Assembly: GCA_021234155.1 (NCBI GenBank)
Contig: JAJEKV010000013.1
Location: 17,487,616-17,551,615 of the forward strand
Source: Isoetes taiwanensis
Taxonomy: Eukaryota > Streptophyta > Lycopodiopsida > Isoetales > Isoetaceae
Length of the DNA stretch: 64,000 bases
Direction of reading: 5' to 3'
Part shown: in pieces, positions 31,888-42,089 of the stretch
Layout: the number at the start of each line of letters is the position of its first letter
How positions within the stretch are numbered: the stretch's first letter is position 1
Translations under genes and position numbers: made by a program
The notes under the pieces: generated by a model
The model's input: only the letters and a program-made list of their open reading frames with translations
What the model was told of the DNA's origin: nothing
The model's database searches: none

Positions 31888-34164
31888 ATGGCGTCTTTCA
31901 TCACTCTTGCTCCAATCGAAGCGGCGACGGGGGATTCGAGCAGCGATGAGGAAAGTTACTATGATATACCAGGTTTTCGCGAATTTATGAGTCAAGCCTG
32001 TGGCAAACCATCCAGATTTGAGGAGTTTGATAAATCTCAGCTTGTCAAGGAGCATGAAATAAATAGGCTGTTGAGCAATTGTGGAAAATCTGCTGGTCTT
32101 GTAGTTGTCAAGCATAATAAAGCATTCAAGAACCGTGAAGCTGTGTCTCTTTCGGATCTTTCTCCCATTACTATTGGGGAGTTGCAAGAAGGTCGGCGCC
32201 ATGGAGGTAAGGTTTTATTTGGAACTCTGTGTGTTGATGCTTTTCATATGAGGGGTGTGATGACCGTCTTAGAAGATCAAACTGGCCAGGCAGTTCGTCT
32301 GGCAATTTATAACATGCCTTCTGTTTCGTTAGAAGAAATCCAAAAGAGGCTTCCCAAAGGGCAATATGTAGCTATTAGGGAACCCCTTTGTAAGCGGACG
32401 ATTGATGGGAAGTTTTGTGTGAGAGTGAACAATGTTGCTAATATTGAGTTTGTTAAGCATGAAACCCCCATGCGGGGGGATCCTGATCTTGAGAAGTTGA
32501 AGTCTGAGGGCAACCGTTTGTTTGGTCAGAGGAATTGGAAGGGTGCCATTGCAGCTTATACCAAGTGCATTGATGCTTATAACGGCACACCAGAGTCTAA
32601 AGAACTTGTTACACAAACATTGTCGAATAGGTCAGAGGCATGGATGAAGTTACAGGATTATGTGAAATCCGTTGCAGATGCCAGTAGTGCATTGAAATTA
32701 GATGCCACTCATGTGAAGAGCATCTTTAGAAAAGCTCGTGCTCTTTATGCTTTGCAGGAATACAGTGAAGCAAAGAACTGTCTTCAAGTCGCTCATGCCA
32801 CTGCACCTGGTGCAAAAGATGTTAAAGAACTGATGCATAAATGCACCATTGCTATGGCGCAGAGCACCAAGGGAATTTATGAAGTGGCTAGTTATCTGCA
32901 GAGAGACGCACCAGAACCGCCTGAATGTAGTGATTACATAGGCCCTGTTTCCATCCGTACTGGTAAAGATGGGAATGGCCTTGGCTTGTTTGCTAAAAAA
33001 AATGTGAAGGTTGGAGAGTTATTGTTGGTATGCAATCCTCTGGCTCTTGGGCGAGGTGGAATAAGAAGCCATATACCATTTCTAGGTCACCATAGCTGTT
33101 TGCCCCACTCGGAGAATGACCTTGTTGATGAAGTTGTCTCTGTAGTTAATAATTCTTCTAGGGCAATGGAGCAGATTACTTACTTAGATAGTGCATGGAA
33201 AGACAAACCTGTTAAGGTGCCTTCAATGGAGTTATATAAACCAAACAACAATTGGTTTTCCTACATTTGTGAAGCTGCGGACAATAACCGAAAAGTTCCC
33301 ACAACATCAGTTGATAAGAAGCTTATCCGCAGGGTTGTCAAGCGCCATGCATTTGGATCTGAAAGCAATTCTGGACTTTGGGTTTTGGCCTCATTTATCA
33401 AACACTCATGTGTACCAAATGCATCATGGTTTTTAGTTGGAAAGACTCTATTTGTTCATGCAGGTAGGAGGATCCAGGCTAATGAACAGATTACCGCACC
33501 ATATTTTGAATCTTTCCGGCCCTTTAGATGTCGCCAGGATTCTTGCGATGAATGGGGCTTTAAGTGTAGCTGCAAGAGATGTGTCTTCGAAGGGTCCATT
33601 CAAAAGCCTTTTGAGATGTGCCTTGATCAATATGAAGCATTGCTTAGCACTGTATTACAAGAATCTGCAGTAGCAGCAGGCATGATTCAAGCGCATATGA
33701 GTCCAAGCGCAATTTGCCCAAGCGCATATGAGTCCGATCTTCCATCTTATACAGAGCTTGGGCAGGTTGCTCTGCATGTAGAGGATGCAATTGCATCCCT
33801 ATGCAACCTGAAAGAAGAGGAGAAACAGTGGATTAAAGCATCATATGCTGCATCTTATTTGGCAGCATTCCAATCTTTGGTGGTCCTTAAGGAATCTTTT
33901 AAGAAGATATCCTCTGGAATGCAGATTGTGCAGGCACTACAAGCCTCTGTCCCAGGCCATGAAGGCTGTTTGGGACTTATCTCAAGAATGGCAGCAACAG
34001 CTATGGTGTTCTTTGGGGAAGACGAACCAGACAAAAGTCCTGCTCAGTCAATTCTGAAATTAGCAACTGAAATTTTTGAATCTTTATACGGTGTACAGGA
34101 GCCATCTGTGGTGAGAAATATGCTCTTGGGATTTTCGAAAATGAGGCTTTTTTCTGGTCCGTAG
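31888..34164 (+). CDS. TPR and SET domain protein, putative protein-lysine methyltransferase
   Basis: A single 758-codon ORF without introns. Residues about 100-190 (GVMTVLEDQTGQAVRLAIY and VAIREP) look like an OB-type beta region. Residues about 201-320 hold TPRs, starting LKSEGNRLFGQRNWKGAIAA, a protein-protein docking module. The SET domain starts near 353 with GNGLGLFA (362-369), the S-adenosylmethionine-binding turn, and continues to FIKHSCVPN (503-511), the H-S-C-x-P-N motif with lysine in place of the usual N/R, and Tyr539. Post-SET cysteines C548, C553, C560, C562 and C565 probably bind zinc. The helical C-terminus (580-750) resembles SMYD-type proteins. The layout fits plant and fungal TPR-SET proteins; the substrate is unknown. 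No MYND finger was seen. The ATG is the first in frame. Neighbours are all mobile DNA. Confidence 0.9.
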   Translation: MASFITLAPIEAATGDSSSDEESYYDIPGFREFMSQACGKPSRFEEFDKSQLVKEHEINRLLSNCGKSAGLVVVKHNKAFKNREAVSLSDLSPITIGELQEGRRHGGKVLFGTLCVDAFHMRGVMTVLEDQTGQAVRLAIYNMPSVSLEEIQKRLPKGQYVAIREPLCKRTIDGKFCVRVNNVANIEFVKHETPMRGDPDLEKLKSEGNRLFGQRNWKGAIAAYTKCIDAYNGTPESKELVTQTLSNRSEAWMKLQDYVKSVADASSALKLDATHVKSIFRKARALYALQEYSEAKNCLQVAHATAPGAKDVKELMHKCTIAMAQSTKGIYEVASYLQRDAPEPPECSDYIGPVSIRTGKDGNGLGLFAKKNVKVGELLLVCNPLALGRGGIRSHIPFLGHHSCLPHSENDLVDEVVSVVNNSSRAMEQITYLDSAWKDKPVKVPSMELYKPNNNWFSYICEAADNNRKVPTTSVDKKLIRRVVKRHAFGSESNSGLWVLASFIKHSCVPNASWFLVGKTLFVHAGRRIQANEQITAPYFESFRPFRCRQDSCDEWGFKCSCKRCVFEGSIQKPFEMCLDQYEALLSTVLQESAVAAGMIQAHMSPSAICPSAYESDLPSYTELGQVALHVEDAIASLCNLKEEEKQWIKASYAASYLAAFQSLVVLKESFKKISSGMQIVQALQASVPGHEGCLGLISRMAATAMVFFGEDEPDKSPAQSILKLATEIFESLYGVQEPSVVRNMLLGFSKMRLFSGP

Positions 34165-34814
34165 CAAATTCATGAGTACCTTCTTTTGTTTTGGGCGTCA
34201 TGTTTCTTCTGGTCCATATTTTGTGGAGAAACAGCATCTTTTTGGGAGTTCCAAGGTGGAGACAAGGGATCAACATAAATGAACCTTTTGCATAAACGGC
34301 TCAAGGGTTGTACGTTGATCTAATACTAGATTTTATAGTTTTGTCTTGATTTGGAGGAGCCATCTATCATGATAGTCTTTTAGCGTTCCATGTTCTGAAT
34401 GATTTGAAGCCTGCATTACCTCAGAATAGTCTTTTAATGTTCCATTCTTTTCTCCTTACATCATGATTGTATTTTAATCAAGGGTGCTGTTGCGTAAAGA
34501 GGATGAAGTGGTTAGGTAAGCAAGGGGCTTTTACCATGGTGGCTCTTATAAAGCAGGAGAGAAAAGAAAAGAAAAAAAAGAAAGATCTTCTAATAATGTA
34601 TAAAATGATGGAGGTTCTATATAGAAGGGAAGTTGCACATAAAAGGCTGAAAGAGAGATTTACATAAAAGTTTCATATAAAAGGCTGGAAGATTCATATA
34701 AAAGGCTGGAAGAGGGAGTAGTAACGGCACTATCAACAGCAAGGCAACTATTATAGTCGTAAACATGCTAACCTGGTCCTGGTCCTGGTCCTGCTTGGCT
34801 TCACATAGCTGTCC
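34165..34814. other. 3' flank of the SET gene
   Basis: Probably holds the 3' UTR at its start. No clear AATAAA-type polyadenylation signal was found. Near 34617-34715 an AAAAGGCTGGAAGA-type unit repeats three times with small changes. (CTGGTC)n-like repetition occurs near 34772-34790. Confidence 0.4.
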
Positions 34815-34892
34815 TGAAATAAGAATGAGGGCAAAACTGTATTGAAATATGACTGATTGGAATAGCGGATTGATGATGTGGAAAAGTACAAG

Positions 34893-35069
34893 TACAATAT
34901 CATAATCGGGTCGCATTCTATTCCGGTGGTGCATTCTGATGCGCCCACGTCGACTCAGCCAAGAACACGGAATTGCAATTGAATTCTTCGATTCTGCATC
35001 ACCGGCTGCGCAGGTTAGAGATCAGACAAAAATACTAAGATCATTCAGCTCCCCGATTATGATATTGTA
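34893..35069. mobile_element. Small TIR element X (177 bp)
   Basis: Perfect 18-bp terminal inverted repeats, TACAATATCATAATCGGG and its reverse complement. The right terminus overlaps the left arm of element Y. No ORF. The termini are related to those of elements Z and W. Confidence 0.7.
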
Positions 35070-35192
35070 GGGGTAACCGATCTGGTCCCCCTTTCTGTTC
35101 TTGGCAGGGAATTTCGCTCCCGGCTGCCGCCGGTCGCGAAATTGCCCTGCCAAGAACAGAAAGGGGTCCCAAATCGGTTACCCCTATACATC
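35057..35192. mobile_element. Foldback element Y
   Basis: Near-perfect hairpin: the arms TTATGATATTGTAGGGGTAA and on to about 35115 pair with 35133-35192. The loop reads CTCCCGGCTGCCGCCGGT, the reverse complement of the core in elements Z and W. Confidence 0.8.
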
Positions 35193-35240
35193 ATAAGAAA
35201 TACAATGTGTTAGTTTAGGAAGATTACACTATTTCTAACA

Positions 35241-35492
35241 CACCCCCTTTAATCTTCATAAACTAAAGAATTCTTCAAATCTTCATAACCTATAAAATCT
35301 TTAAATCTTGAAGTCTTCAACAAATGGTGCCAAATATCTTGGTCTTATGTGCCTATTAAGGATTTACATGCCAAGTCTTCAATCATTTACTTTCCACACA
35401 TCTTGGACTTATATGACATTGGACGGTTTACATGCCAAGGGTTCTTTGATTTCTTAGACTCTATTCATCTTGGACTTATTAGCCTTTGGAGG
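35241..35492 (-). other. Internal tail of the pol-less element next to its 3' LTR
   Basis: No ORF. Contains CTTGGACTTAT and CATGCCAAG units repeated two or three times (about 35345-35475). Confidence 0.4.
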
Positions 35493-36359
35493 CATTAGGG
35501 CGGATTTGGGGTCTGAAAATGGCCCTTATCTTGGATGCCAGAATTCCACGTCATGTTTCTCGCGACCAATGATGTTTGCGCATTTTTTTCCAAAGTCAGT
35601 ATTAGTTGGCAAGTAGAAAGAGGAGCAGGCTTACTTGGCATCCACATGGCGAAATTTCATAGGACATGTTTGTGCATTCATTGCAACCACATTAATGGCC
35701 CGCATTTTTCGAAAATCGTATCGCGGACCAAAATAATGGCTACTTTTCCGCCCTCATTGCACATGCCCACATGCACCACCACCTTTTCAAATTTTGGCAC
35801 CAAGATTTCCATTGTTCACACATTAGCGCTTCGTGCATCCTCTCCGCCTTCGCTCTTCATTTGGAATCCAAGTCTTCAATAGTGTCTGTGTTTTTGCGGC
35901 GAGCATAGAGTTAAGCAACAACGGCGAGGCGATGTGCGGACAAGCAAACGTACGTTACATGCCATGTTTTTACTACCCAAATTTTCATTCAAGTTTTCCT
36001 ACTTTTCAGCTCTTCCCATTCATCGTATTGCTCCCTGCCATTCATTCTTACAATTCAACGACCGATCTGTATCTCTAATTGCATCCATCATTGCTCCTAG
36101 TACTCCTACATTGCTTCTGCAGTTCATCACTTACAAAACAATAAAGGCATGACTGTGGAAGGATATCTATCCATAGGCTTGTGGGTGAGAATGCTATCCT
36201 TAACGAAGGATGACTATGGAGTTACATCGCCGGAGCGACATTCATACGCAATGAATAGGTAGAACTATAGGTTCAAAATAAATGCTATGGATAGTATATT
36301 GCAAAAAAAAAAAAAGGGAAGGGAGGGGGGGAAGGGGTTTGAAGAGGAGGATATTTGCA

Positions 36360-38040
36360 AATTTGCACCCTCAATAATACATGGATCACACCATGCGAAA
36401 ATGCATATGCACTTTGTAAATGTGTAGTGAGATTTCGCGTCATGTGATCCTTGCTTCTTTTTTCTTCCCTCTTCTTGATTTATATTCACTCACTGAATCA
36501 AATATTTTTCTTTGGGCTATATTTATCAGATGTCGGGGATTTGGGACTAGGGAAAAGCATTACTGGCATCGTTGTTGTCTAACATATGGACATAAGAGAC
36601 ATGCTTTTCCAAGGTATACATTCAGGGCAATGGGCATCTAGTTTTACGTTGTAAAATTGTGGGAGCCGAGCTTGAAAGTCGTCCCATGACCTCGTTTAAG
36701 TTTAATTGTGCAAGCTTTATGAGAATGGTGTCCTTGCAATGAAGAAATGTTTGATAAGACGCGTGCATCCGTGGTTGTTGAAAAAATGAGTTACAAAATA
36801 TTTGCTCCATTAGAGGTGTTTACTAATGCCACGACACAAAAGCTCCAAAGACATATTGTACAAAATGTCGCTTTCATGAGCCTTTGGATCAGTTAACTCA
36901 AAGTGTCACATATGGAAACATTGTTAGGTTTGATAAAATAACATAAAAATCTTATTTAATAAAGCTTTGGTTGTTGGTAAAGTGTTGGCTTATTGATTAT
37001 GTGTTTGTATTTTGCTTTGGGATCCTCTTTGAAAAAGTTAAGTTCATAAAACATAATATAACTTGGAATGATACATATTTTATATGCAAATGGGAGACTA
37101 TTGATGAGGGACTTGGTGTTATTATCTATTGACAACAAACAAGAAAGTGGATCACACCATGCAATTTAGTATATTCCAACCTTTTAGCTTATACAAAATT
37201 AAGCTTGGTGTGATCTTTTTTGGAAAAACATGACTTCCTATAGTAAAATTACTTTGATTATCTTTTAATAAAAGAAATATATATGTGTCTTATTTGAAGT
37301 TAAGTGTGGATATGTGACGTGCTCATTTATTGATAAAGTGTTTGCTTTTTGAAAAGGGCTAATAACTTTATGTACTACTAGAGTTGGTAAAGTATTTTAG
37401 ATGCAAATAGGATGCTTGATGTGATCCTTCTTAAAAAAGATATGCTCTTTGAAAAGGACTAATAACTTTATGCACTTGGGGTGGTAAAGCATTAAATGAG
37501 AAGGGGTACTTGTGTTTAATTTTAATTTGACAACAAATAAGAAAGTGGGATCACACGATGCGAATTTAGTGTGTTCCATTTTTGTTGCATATGTACTATT
37601 CGCTTGGTGTGATCCTTCTTGAAAAATAATATGCTCTTTGAAAAGGGATAATGACTTATGCACTTAAGAGTGGTAAAGCATTTTAGATACAAATAGGAAT
37701 GAGTACTTGTGTTTAATTTTAATTTGACAACAAATAAGAAAGTGGATCACACCATGCGAATTTAGTGTGTCCCTTTTTTTTTGCATATGTATTATTCGCT
37801 TGGTGTGATCCATCTTGAAAAAAAAAATAGCTTTCAAGTAAAAGGAAAGAAAGAAATATCTTATTTAAAGTGTAAAGTGTTAGTATATAAAGTGTTGGTT
37901 TATTAAAATACTATTTGTTTACGCTAAGTTGTAAGTTGAATATTTGTGTTTCTATTTACTTTTTACGCAAGGATCACACCGTGCTAATTTCTTATATGCA
38001 ATTATACGTGCATGAAGATTTCGCATCATATGATCCTCTT
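36360..38040. repeat. Decayed tandem array with GGATCACACCATGCGAA units, period about 190 bp
   Basis: ATATGCTCTTTGAAAAGG recurs at about 37440 and 37629 (189 bp). GGATCACACCATGCGAATTT-type sequence occurs near 36385, 37149, 37548, 37743 and 37973, and its inverted partner CGCTTGGTGTGATCC near 37205, 37412, 37598 and 37798, so each unit has its own short inverted repeat. No coding content. Confidence 0.65.
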
Positions 38041-38389
38041 TAAACAAGGATGGCTTTGACCTTCAATGTTCATAAATTTTATGAATGTTTGCATATAAGA
38101 ATGTCACATATCATATTTTCTTAAAAAATGGTCATCAAATGGATAACTAGTCAAAGAGTTCTTCTACTACTTAAAGGCTTTCAAGACTCATTTTTGCTAT
38201 AATTTAAATAGCAATAGAGTTTTAAAGGAATCTATTGTTAAAGGTAGTCAAAGACTTCTTATATTAGAGGTATCTAAACACAAACACCATAACCTTTGTA
38301 CTTCAAGAATGTATAAACCCTTCACATTGCAAAGTATAATGTCATTTATTAGCATCTTCACGGACATTTCCCTTCCTTATCTAAGCGGC

Positions 38390-38872
38390 TCATCTCAAGG
38401 AACTCAGATTCGATTCAATGCCTTCATCCTCTCTCAATCTCTCACAATATCCTAGGAGGACAGAGTTACCGTCACCACAAAATCGGACTAAACTTGAAAC
38501 GTCCTGAAATGACGGTTTCTTGCCACTCAACGGATCCAATGGATATAAACTGCCATCTGCCCAGATGTCAACACTTTTTGAGCCTGCAAGACACAACACG
38601 TCAAGGTCTAAATTCTTATTTTTTAGACCTCCTTTTTTGCGATTGAAGACTGGAGCATATTCGTGAGTCAGTTGGATCCTTATCCACACATCATTTGGAG
38701 CTTCCATACTGCGTGGATCGCACGGCGCGAAATGAAGGTGTACAATTTTTATGCCCCAAAGACAATTAAACCGTGTGAGCCGAACGTCCGCATTAACCTC
38801 GTTTTTTGAAATTTGCAACGTGCACATGGAAATCGAAAAGTCCATTCTCCTACAATCCATGCTTTTATACAT
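38390..38872 (-). CDS. Hypothetical 160-residue ORF inside the inverted-repeat element
   Basis: Not recognised. The minus-strand ORF has a mixed, protein-like composition with WIRIQLTHEYAPVFNRKKGG and a later DVLCLAGSKSVDIWADGSL. No signal peptide, membrane segment or known motif was seen. It is the longest ORF inside 35493-39567 and could be a captured gene piece or chance. A MITE-like element starts 65 bp upstream. Confidence 0.35.
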   Translation of the reverse strand: MYKSMDCRRMDFSISMCTLQISKNEVNADVRLTRFNCLWGIKIVHLHFAPCDPRSMEAPNDVWIRIQLTHEYAPVFNRKKGGLKNKNLDLDVLCLAGSKSVDIWADGSLYPLDPLSGKKPSFQDVSSLVRFCGDGNSVLLGYCERLREDEGIESNLSSLR

Positions 38873-38936
38873 TAAGCAAATTCAAATTTCGAATTGTAGG
38901 GGCGGAAAGCCCGTATTGGGATGAAGTAAAGATCCC

Positions 38937-39158
38937 TTAACGCTTTGGGTTCACATGGACGAATCTATGGGTTACCGGCTTAAAACCTCGCCGAACTTGG
39001 GCTGAGGCAAAAAATTCAGCCCCGCTTTTGAAAATCAGCCCTTGCAAGATCCAACTTATGAAAGGCTGATGCAAATACTAAATTTTTAATCGGTCTAGCG
39101 ACTCGAGAACTCAGCGGAGGGCCTAAACTTCTCCATGTGAACCACCCATAAAGCTTAA
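38937..39158. mobile_element. MITE-like element, about 222 bp
   Basis: Left TTAACGCTTTGGGTTCACAT and right CCATGTGAACCACCCATAAAGCTTAA are imperfect inverted copies with shared core GGTTCACATGGA. The outer TTAA on both sides could be a target duplication, but it may equally be part of the inverted repeat. No ORF. Confidence 0.5.
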
Positions 39159-39634
39159 GCCAGCAATCGAAATGAAAGTTCGATACAAAGCTTCAACCTA
39201 CATTTCAAATTTTGAAATGTGGAAGGCGGAAGCTTGTATGGCCATGGCCTCTAAAATGAAAATAAATAAGCAAGAATCGACACGCACGCTTGGTATCCGA
39301 CAAATCAAGAGGCACCGCCATGAGTTGCGTGTATGCTATAATGCAAGTGGCTTTTAGAAGCGCCACATGTTGCATCACTGTCCCGACAACCAACGTAATT
39401 AAATACATATGGCGAATGAATGCTAATCCCCTTATTCCGAGAATATTCCAAGTAAATCTGTAATGATGAGATTTTGGTATCCTAGGTGGCATGGGAAAAA
39501 AGGAGCGGAAATATGACGTGGAATGGCTGATAGGAGGCCATTTTGAGACCCCAAATCCGCCCTAATGTCTTACTTGCCAAGAATTATTTGAGAATATCAA
39601 GATAAAAAATGTATCATTCACTTCTTTACTCCCC

Positions 39635-39655
39635 CTTCCTTCCTTCCTTCCTCTT
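39635..39655 (+). repeat. (TTCC)n short repeat
   Basis: CCTTCCTTCCTTCCTTCC-type run. The same motif ends LINE C at 47083-47104. Confidence 0.7.
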
Positions 39656-39909
39656 GATCTTGGATATGATCAAAGGAGGTTCCTTCTATTATAGCAATGC
39701 CAACATAAATGGCTAAAGCCAATAAGCTCATAGTGAGCTAAGAAATTGCCATATGCAATCAGAAGGTTGGGTTTTGTTGTGTGCCAAAAAACAGATTTGG
39801 TCTTGCTAGGTGCCATAAAATGGGTTTATCCTTACCTCTAGAAGTGAGTTGACTAAATTACAATATTAGTACATGAATAGAATGCTTGCTTTGCATAATT
39901 AGGCACTTG

Positions 39910-40600
39910 TCAAGATGAGCTTGTTCGCTCGATGTCTTCATTAATTTGTAATATCGCTGCTTGTGCTTTCTTATATGCCTGATAAATAGGGTCTATCTTA
40001 AGGAAAAAGTCTTCAACCTCTTGGGATACACTCGTACTGATGCTTGAGCAATTGGTTAAATGCTCATAGAGATAAGTATCAAGTGAATGTTCTTGATGAT
40101 TTATAGAATCACAGGTTACTGCCAGAGAAGTATCCGATGAGATCTCAATAATAGAGACCAATTTCGGGACTCCTTGATTAACTTCTTGAGTGATATGGTG
40201 GGTAACATCTTCATTGTTGAAAGAGGCATTACTAATCATCTCAAAGATTATCTCGCTTTTCGATTCTAATAATGGAAGCCACGAGATTTCGCGATTTTTA
40301 TTATTGTCTTCCATTATATAAAGACTAATAATGAGTTTTTATAAATCCAATGAAGCGCGGATCACCAAAATAGGAGGACTTAGATTTGATTCTTCAGATA
40401 AGGGACTATTCAAAGAACTAGGTTTCTTGGTTTCTCCTCTTAAACAAGAGAACTTATGAATTGGCTGATTAAGCTCTTGATAATGCTTGACACAACAATA
40501 ACTTTGTAAATCCAACTTATATTGAGGTTGTTTTTTACAATCCTTTATTTTAATCCTTGTATTAGGGATTGAAATAATTCTGGCATTATCTGAAAGAGGT
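39910..40600 (-). pseudogene. Unassigned ORF of the pol-less LTR family, minus copy
   Basis: The intact part (39910-40314, 134 codons) contains MISNASFNNEDVTHHITQEV and TYLYEHLTNCSSISTS and ends in an IERTSSS tail. Reading on upstream in shifted frames (40315-40600) gives TRIKIKDCKK and CVKHYQELNQPIHKFS, which match the 47422-47847 ORF of the plus copy. So one longer protein existed. It has no zinc knuckle, protease or RT signature. By position (after a possible gag start near 41400) it is an internal ORF of the element. Function unknown; both copies carry frameshifts. Confidence 0.55.
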
Positions 40601-41478
40601 TTTGTGAGTACATCGATTTATTTGAAGGTGCTCGTCGACTTGAACTCGCAAAATTAGTCACCGGTTGTTTTTATTTGTATGAATCAATAAGAGCCAGCAA
40701 TAATCTTCAATTAAATATATTTATTTTGATAGATGGATCCGTCAAGAGTTGCACAGTCTTCTGAGGATTGCTAAATATAGGAACAAGTTCAAAAATTGAA
40801 GTTCCTGGACAAATTTGCAGATTCCAATAACAGTTTGCTGGAAAGAAGGCGCCTATTGAGGCGGAGCTTCATTTGAATTGCCAACATGGTTGTGATCTTG
40901 CATTATATGCCCTATCGCACAAAATACAGTTAACGAGTTATTTTTAGCCAATGAAATTTTCTTCAGCGGCTGTTTTTTTGCGGCTTCAGGTGTTGCGAGT
41001 TCTTTTATGATAGAGTGACGGTCTTTGCATGTGTTCCTGATTCCTTCAGTCTCATTGCTTCACTGGATCTTTGCTTCCGTGACTTCCTATTCAAGATTAT
41101 ATGGATTATAGGGATGGGCTTTCTTCACAGGGTTTGTTACTTCTGTGGCTTCCTATTCTAATTTTTATGGAGGATGGGGATATAATGATTGATGCTGGGA
41201 AGAATCTTGATTAGCTTCACATGCCGGTGCAGTATCATTCCTTGCAGCTTTTCTTCTTGAAGTGAAAAACTTAAGGGATTTCTTGTTTTTATATTCTTTT
41301 GTTTATTAACAAGTTGAACCAGATTAGTTCTTAAATTGGAAAAGCAGATTTATTACCACTGAAACTCCAATCTTGTGCCGCTATTCTTTATTCTTTTGCA
41401 GATCTTCTTTATCTCTCTTAAGATTGGAGGATGGTTGCCTATCAGGCAGCCTTGGAAGCGTACCAAGTTCTTTTACAT
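40601..41478 (-). other. Internal region of the pol-less element between PBS and ORF
   Basis: Alignable to 41720-42080 and 47112-47400 of the plus copy. A short coding-like piece follows the primer site (KELGTLPRLPDRQPSSNLKR, about 41400-41460), possibly the start of a Gag. A stretch with CAIGHIMQDHNHVG (about 40860-40930) could be a ruined zinc knuckle. Both readings are tentative. Confidence 0.35.
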
Positions 41479-41497
41479 GAGCTCTGATACAATGCCA
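41479..41497 (-). other. Primer-binding region of the pol-less element, with a 5-nt insertion
   Basis: The minus strand reads TGG, then CATTG, then TATCAGAGC. The initiator-Met primer site would be TGGTATCAGAGC. Either five bases were inserted or the site is TTGTATCAGAGC with a short spacer. It directly follows the LTR. Confidence 0.6.
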
Positions 41498-41716
41498 TGA
41501 AATATGAATGAGGAAAAAACTGTATTGAAGTATGCCTGATTGGAATAGCCCCAATCGTGGCACATCTTATAGACTCTTGGAGTCTGGAGTGTTGTATTCT
41601 TTCATGACACATCATCATGTCCTTTGACCTGGATTGATGATATGGAAAAGCACAAATACATAATAAGAAATAAGTGTGTTAGTTTAGGAAGATTACATAG
41701 TATAACTATTTGTGGT
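41498..41716 (-). repeat. 5' LTR of the pol-less element (minus copy)
   Basis: 219 bp, bounded by the primer site on one side. Its outer end (CTATTTGTGG on the plus strand) lacks the CTAACA seen at the end of the 3' LTR, because sequence of the inverted plus copy starts there. Confidence 0.7.
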
Positions 41717-42089
41717 AAAAGATCCTGGTACATTTTCGAGGCTGCATGGTAAGACAACCATCCTCTAGTCCTAAGAGAGAGAGAAAAAATCTGCAAAAGA
41801 ATAAAGAATCGTGACACAAGATTGGAGATTTAGTGGAAATAAATCTATTTTTCCAATTTAAGAGCTAATCTAGTTCAATCTGTTAATAGACAGAAGAATA
41901 TAAGGACAAGAAACTCCTTATGTTTTTCACTTCAACAAGAAAAGCTGCAAGAAATGATACTATGCTGCACCGGCATGTAAAGTCTTATGGAGGACCAACC
42001 TTATATCTACATCCTCCATAAAATTTGAAATAGAAAGTCACAAAAGCAACAAACCCTGTGAAGAAAGCCTATCCTTCGTCTTGTGTCCA
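41717..42089 (+). mobile_element. Plus copy of the pol-less LTR element, first part
   Basis: From GTAAAAG (about 41717) this aligns with the reverse complement of about 41100-41465, just inside the primer site. It has no LTR or primer site of its own. LINE C interrupts it at about 42090, and the copy resumes near 47105. Confidence 0.7.

Larger units (their letters stand above)
34815..35240 (-). repeat. 3' LTR of the pol-less element, with foldback insertions
   Basis: Ends TG...CTAACA. It matches the 5' LTR (41498-41716) over 34815-34892 and about 35183-35240. Between these lie two foldbacks (34893-35069 and 35057-35192). One 83-bp segment of the 5' LTR (about 41544-41628) is absent here. Removing the insertions and adding the 83 bp gives 219 bp, the length of the 5' LTR. 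Confidence 0.75.
35493..39567. mobile_element. 4-kb element bounded by inverted repeats
   Basis: The left end CATTAGGGCGGATTTGGGGT (35493) and the right end (…CCCCAAATCCGCCCTAATG, to 39567) are inverted copies that remain alignable for about 60 bp, through AAAATGGCC and TTCCACGTCAT. The same terminus is found at 21365-21421 inside LINE A, so this is a repeated family. No matching target duplication was found and no transposase was recognised. It contains a decayed tandem repeat and one 160-codon ORF. Confidence 0.6.
34815..41716 (-). mobile_element. LTR retrotransposon without recognisable pol (non-autonomous)
   Basis: Minus-strand element of about 6.9 kb: 5' LTR 41498-41716, primer-binding region 41479-41497, internal ORFs down to about 39900, polypurine-like AAAGGGGGTG next to the 3' LTR, and 3' LTR 34815-35240. 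An inverted-repeat element of 4075 bp (35493-39567) sits inside it, so the original element was about 2.8 kb plus decay. No RT, RNase H or integrase motif was seen in any frame, suggesting dependence on a partner element. A second, inverted copy of the family lies at 41717-48330. Confidence 0.7.

Noticed and set aside
31873-32202. Minus ORF overlapping the SET gene start
   Set aside because: Shadow of the 758-codon plus ORF, which has clear domains.
36360-38040. CRISPR array
   Set aside because: Units are about 190 bp, decayed, with internal inverted motifs; there are no short identical repeats with unique spacers and no cas genes, and the DNA is eukaryotic.
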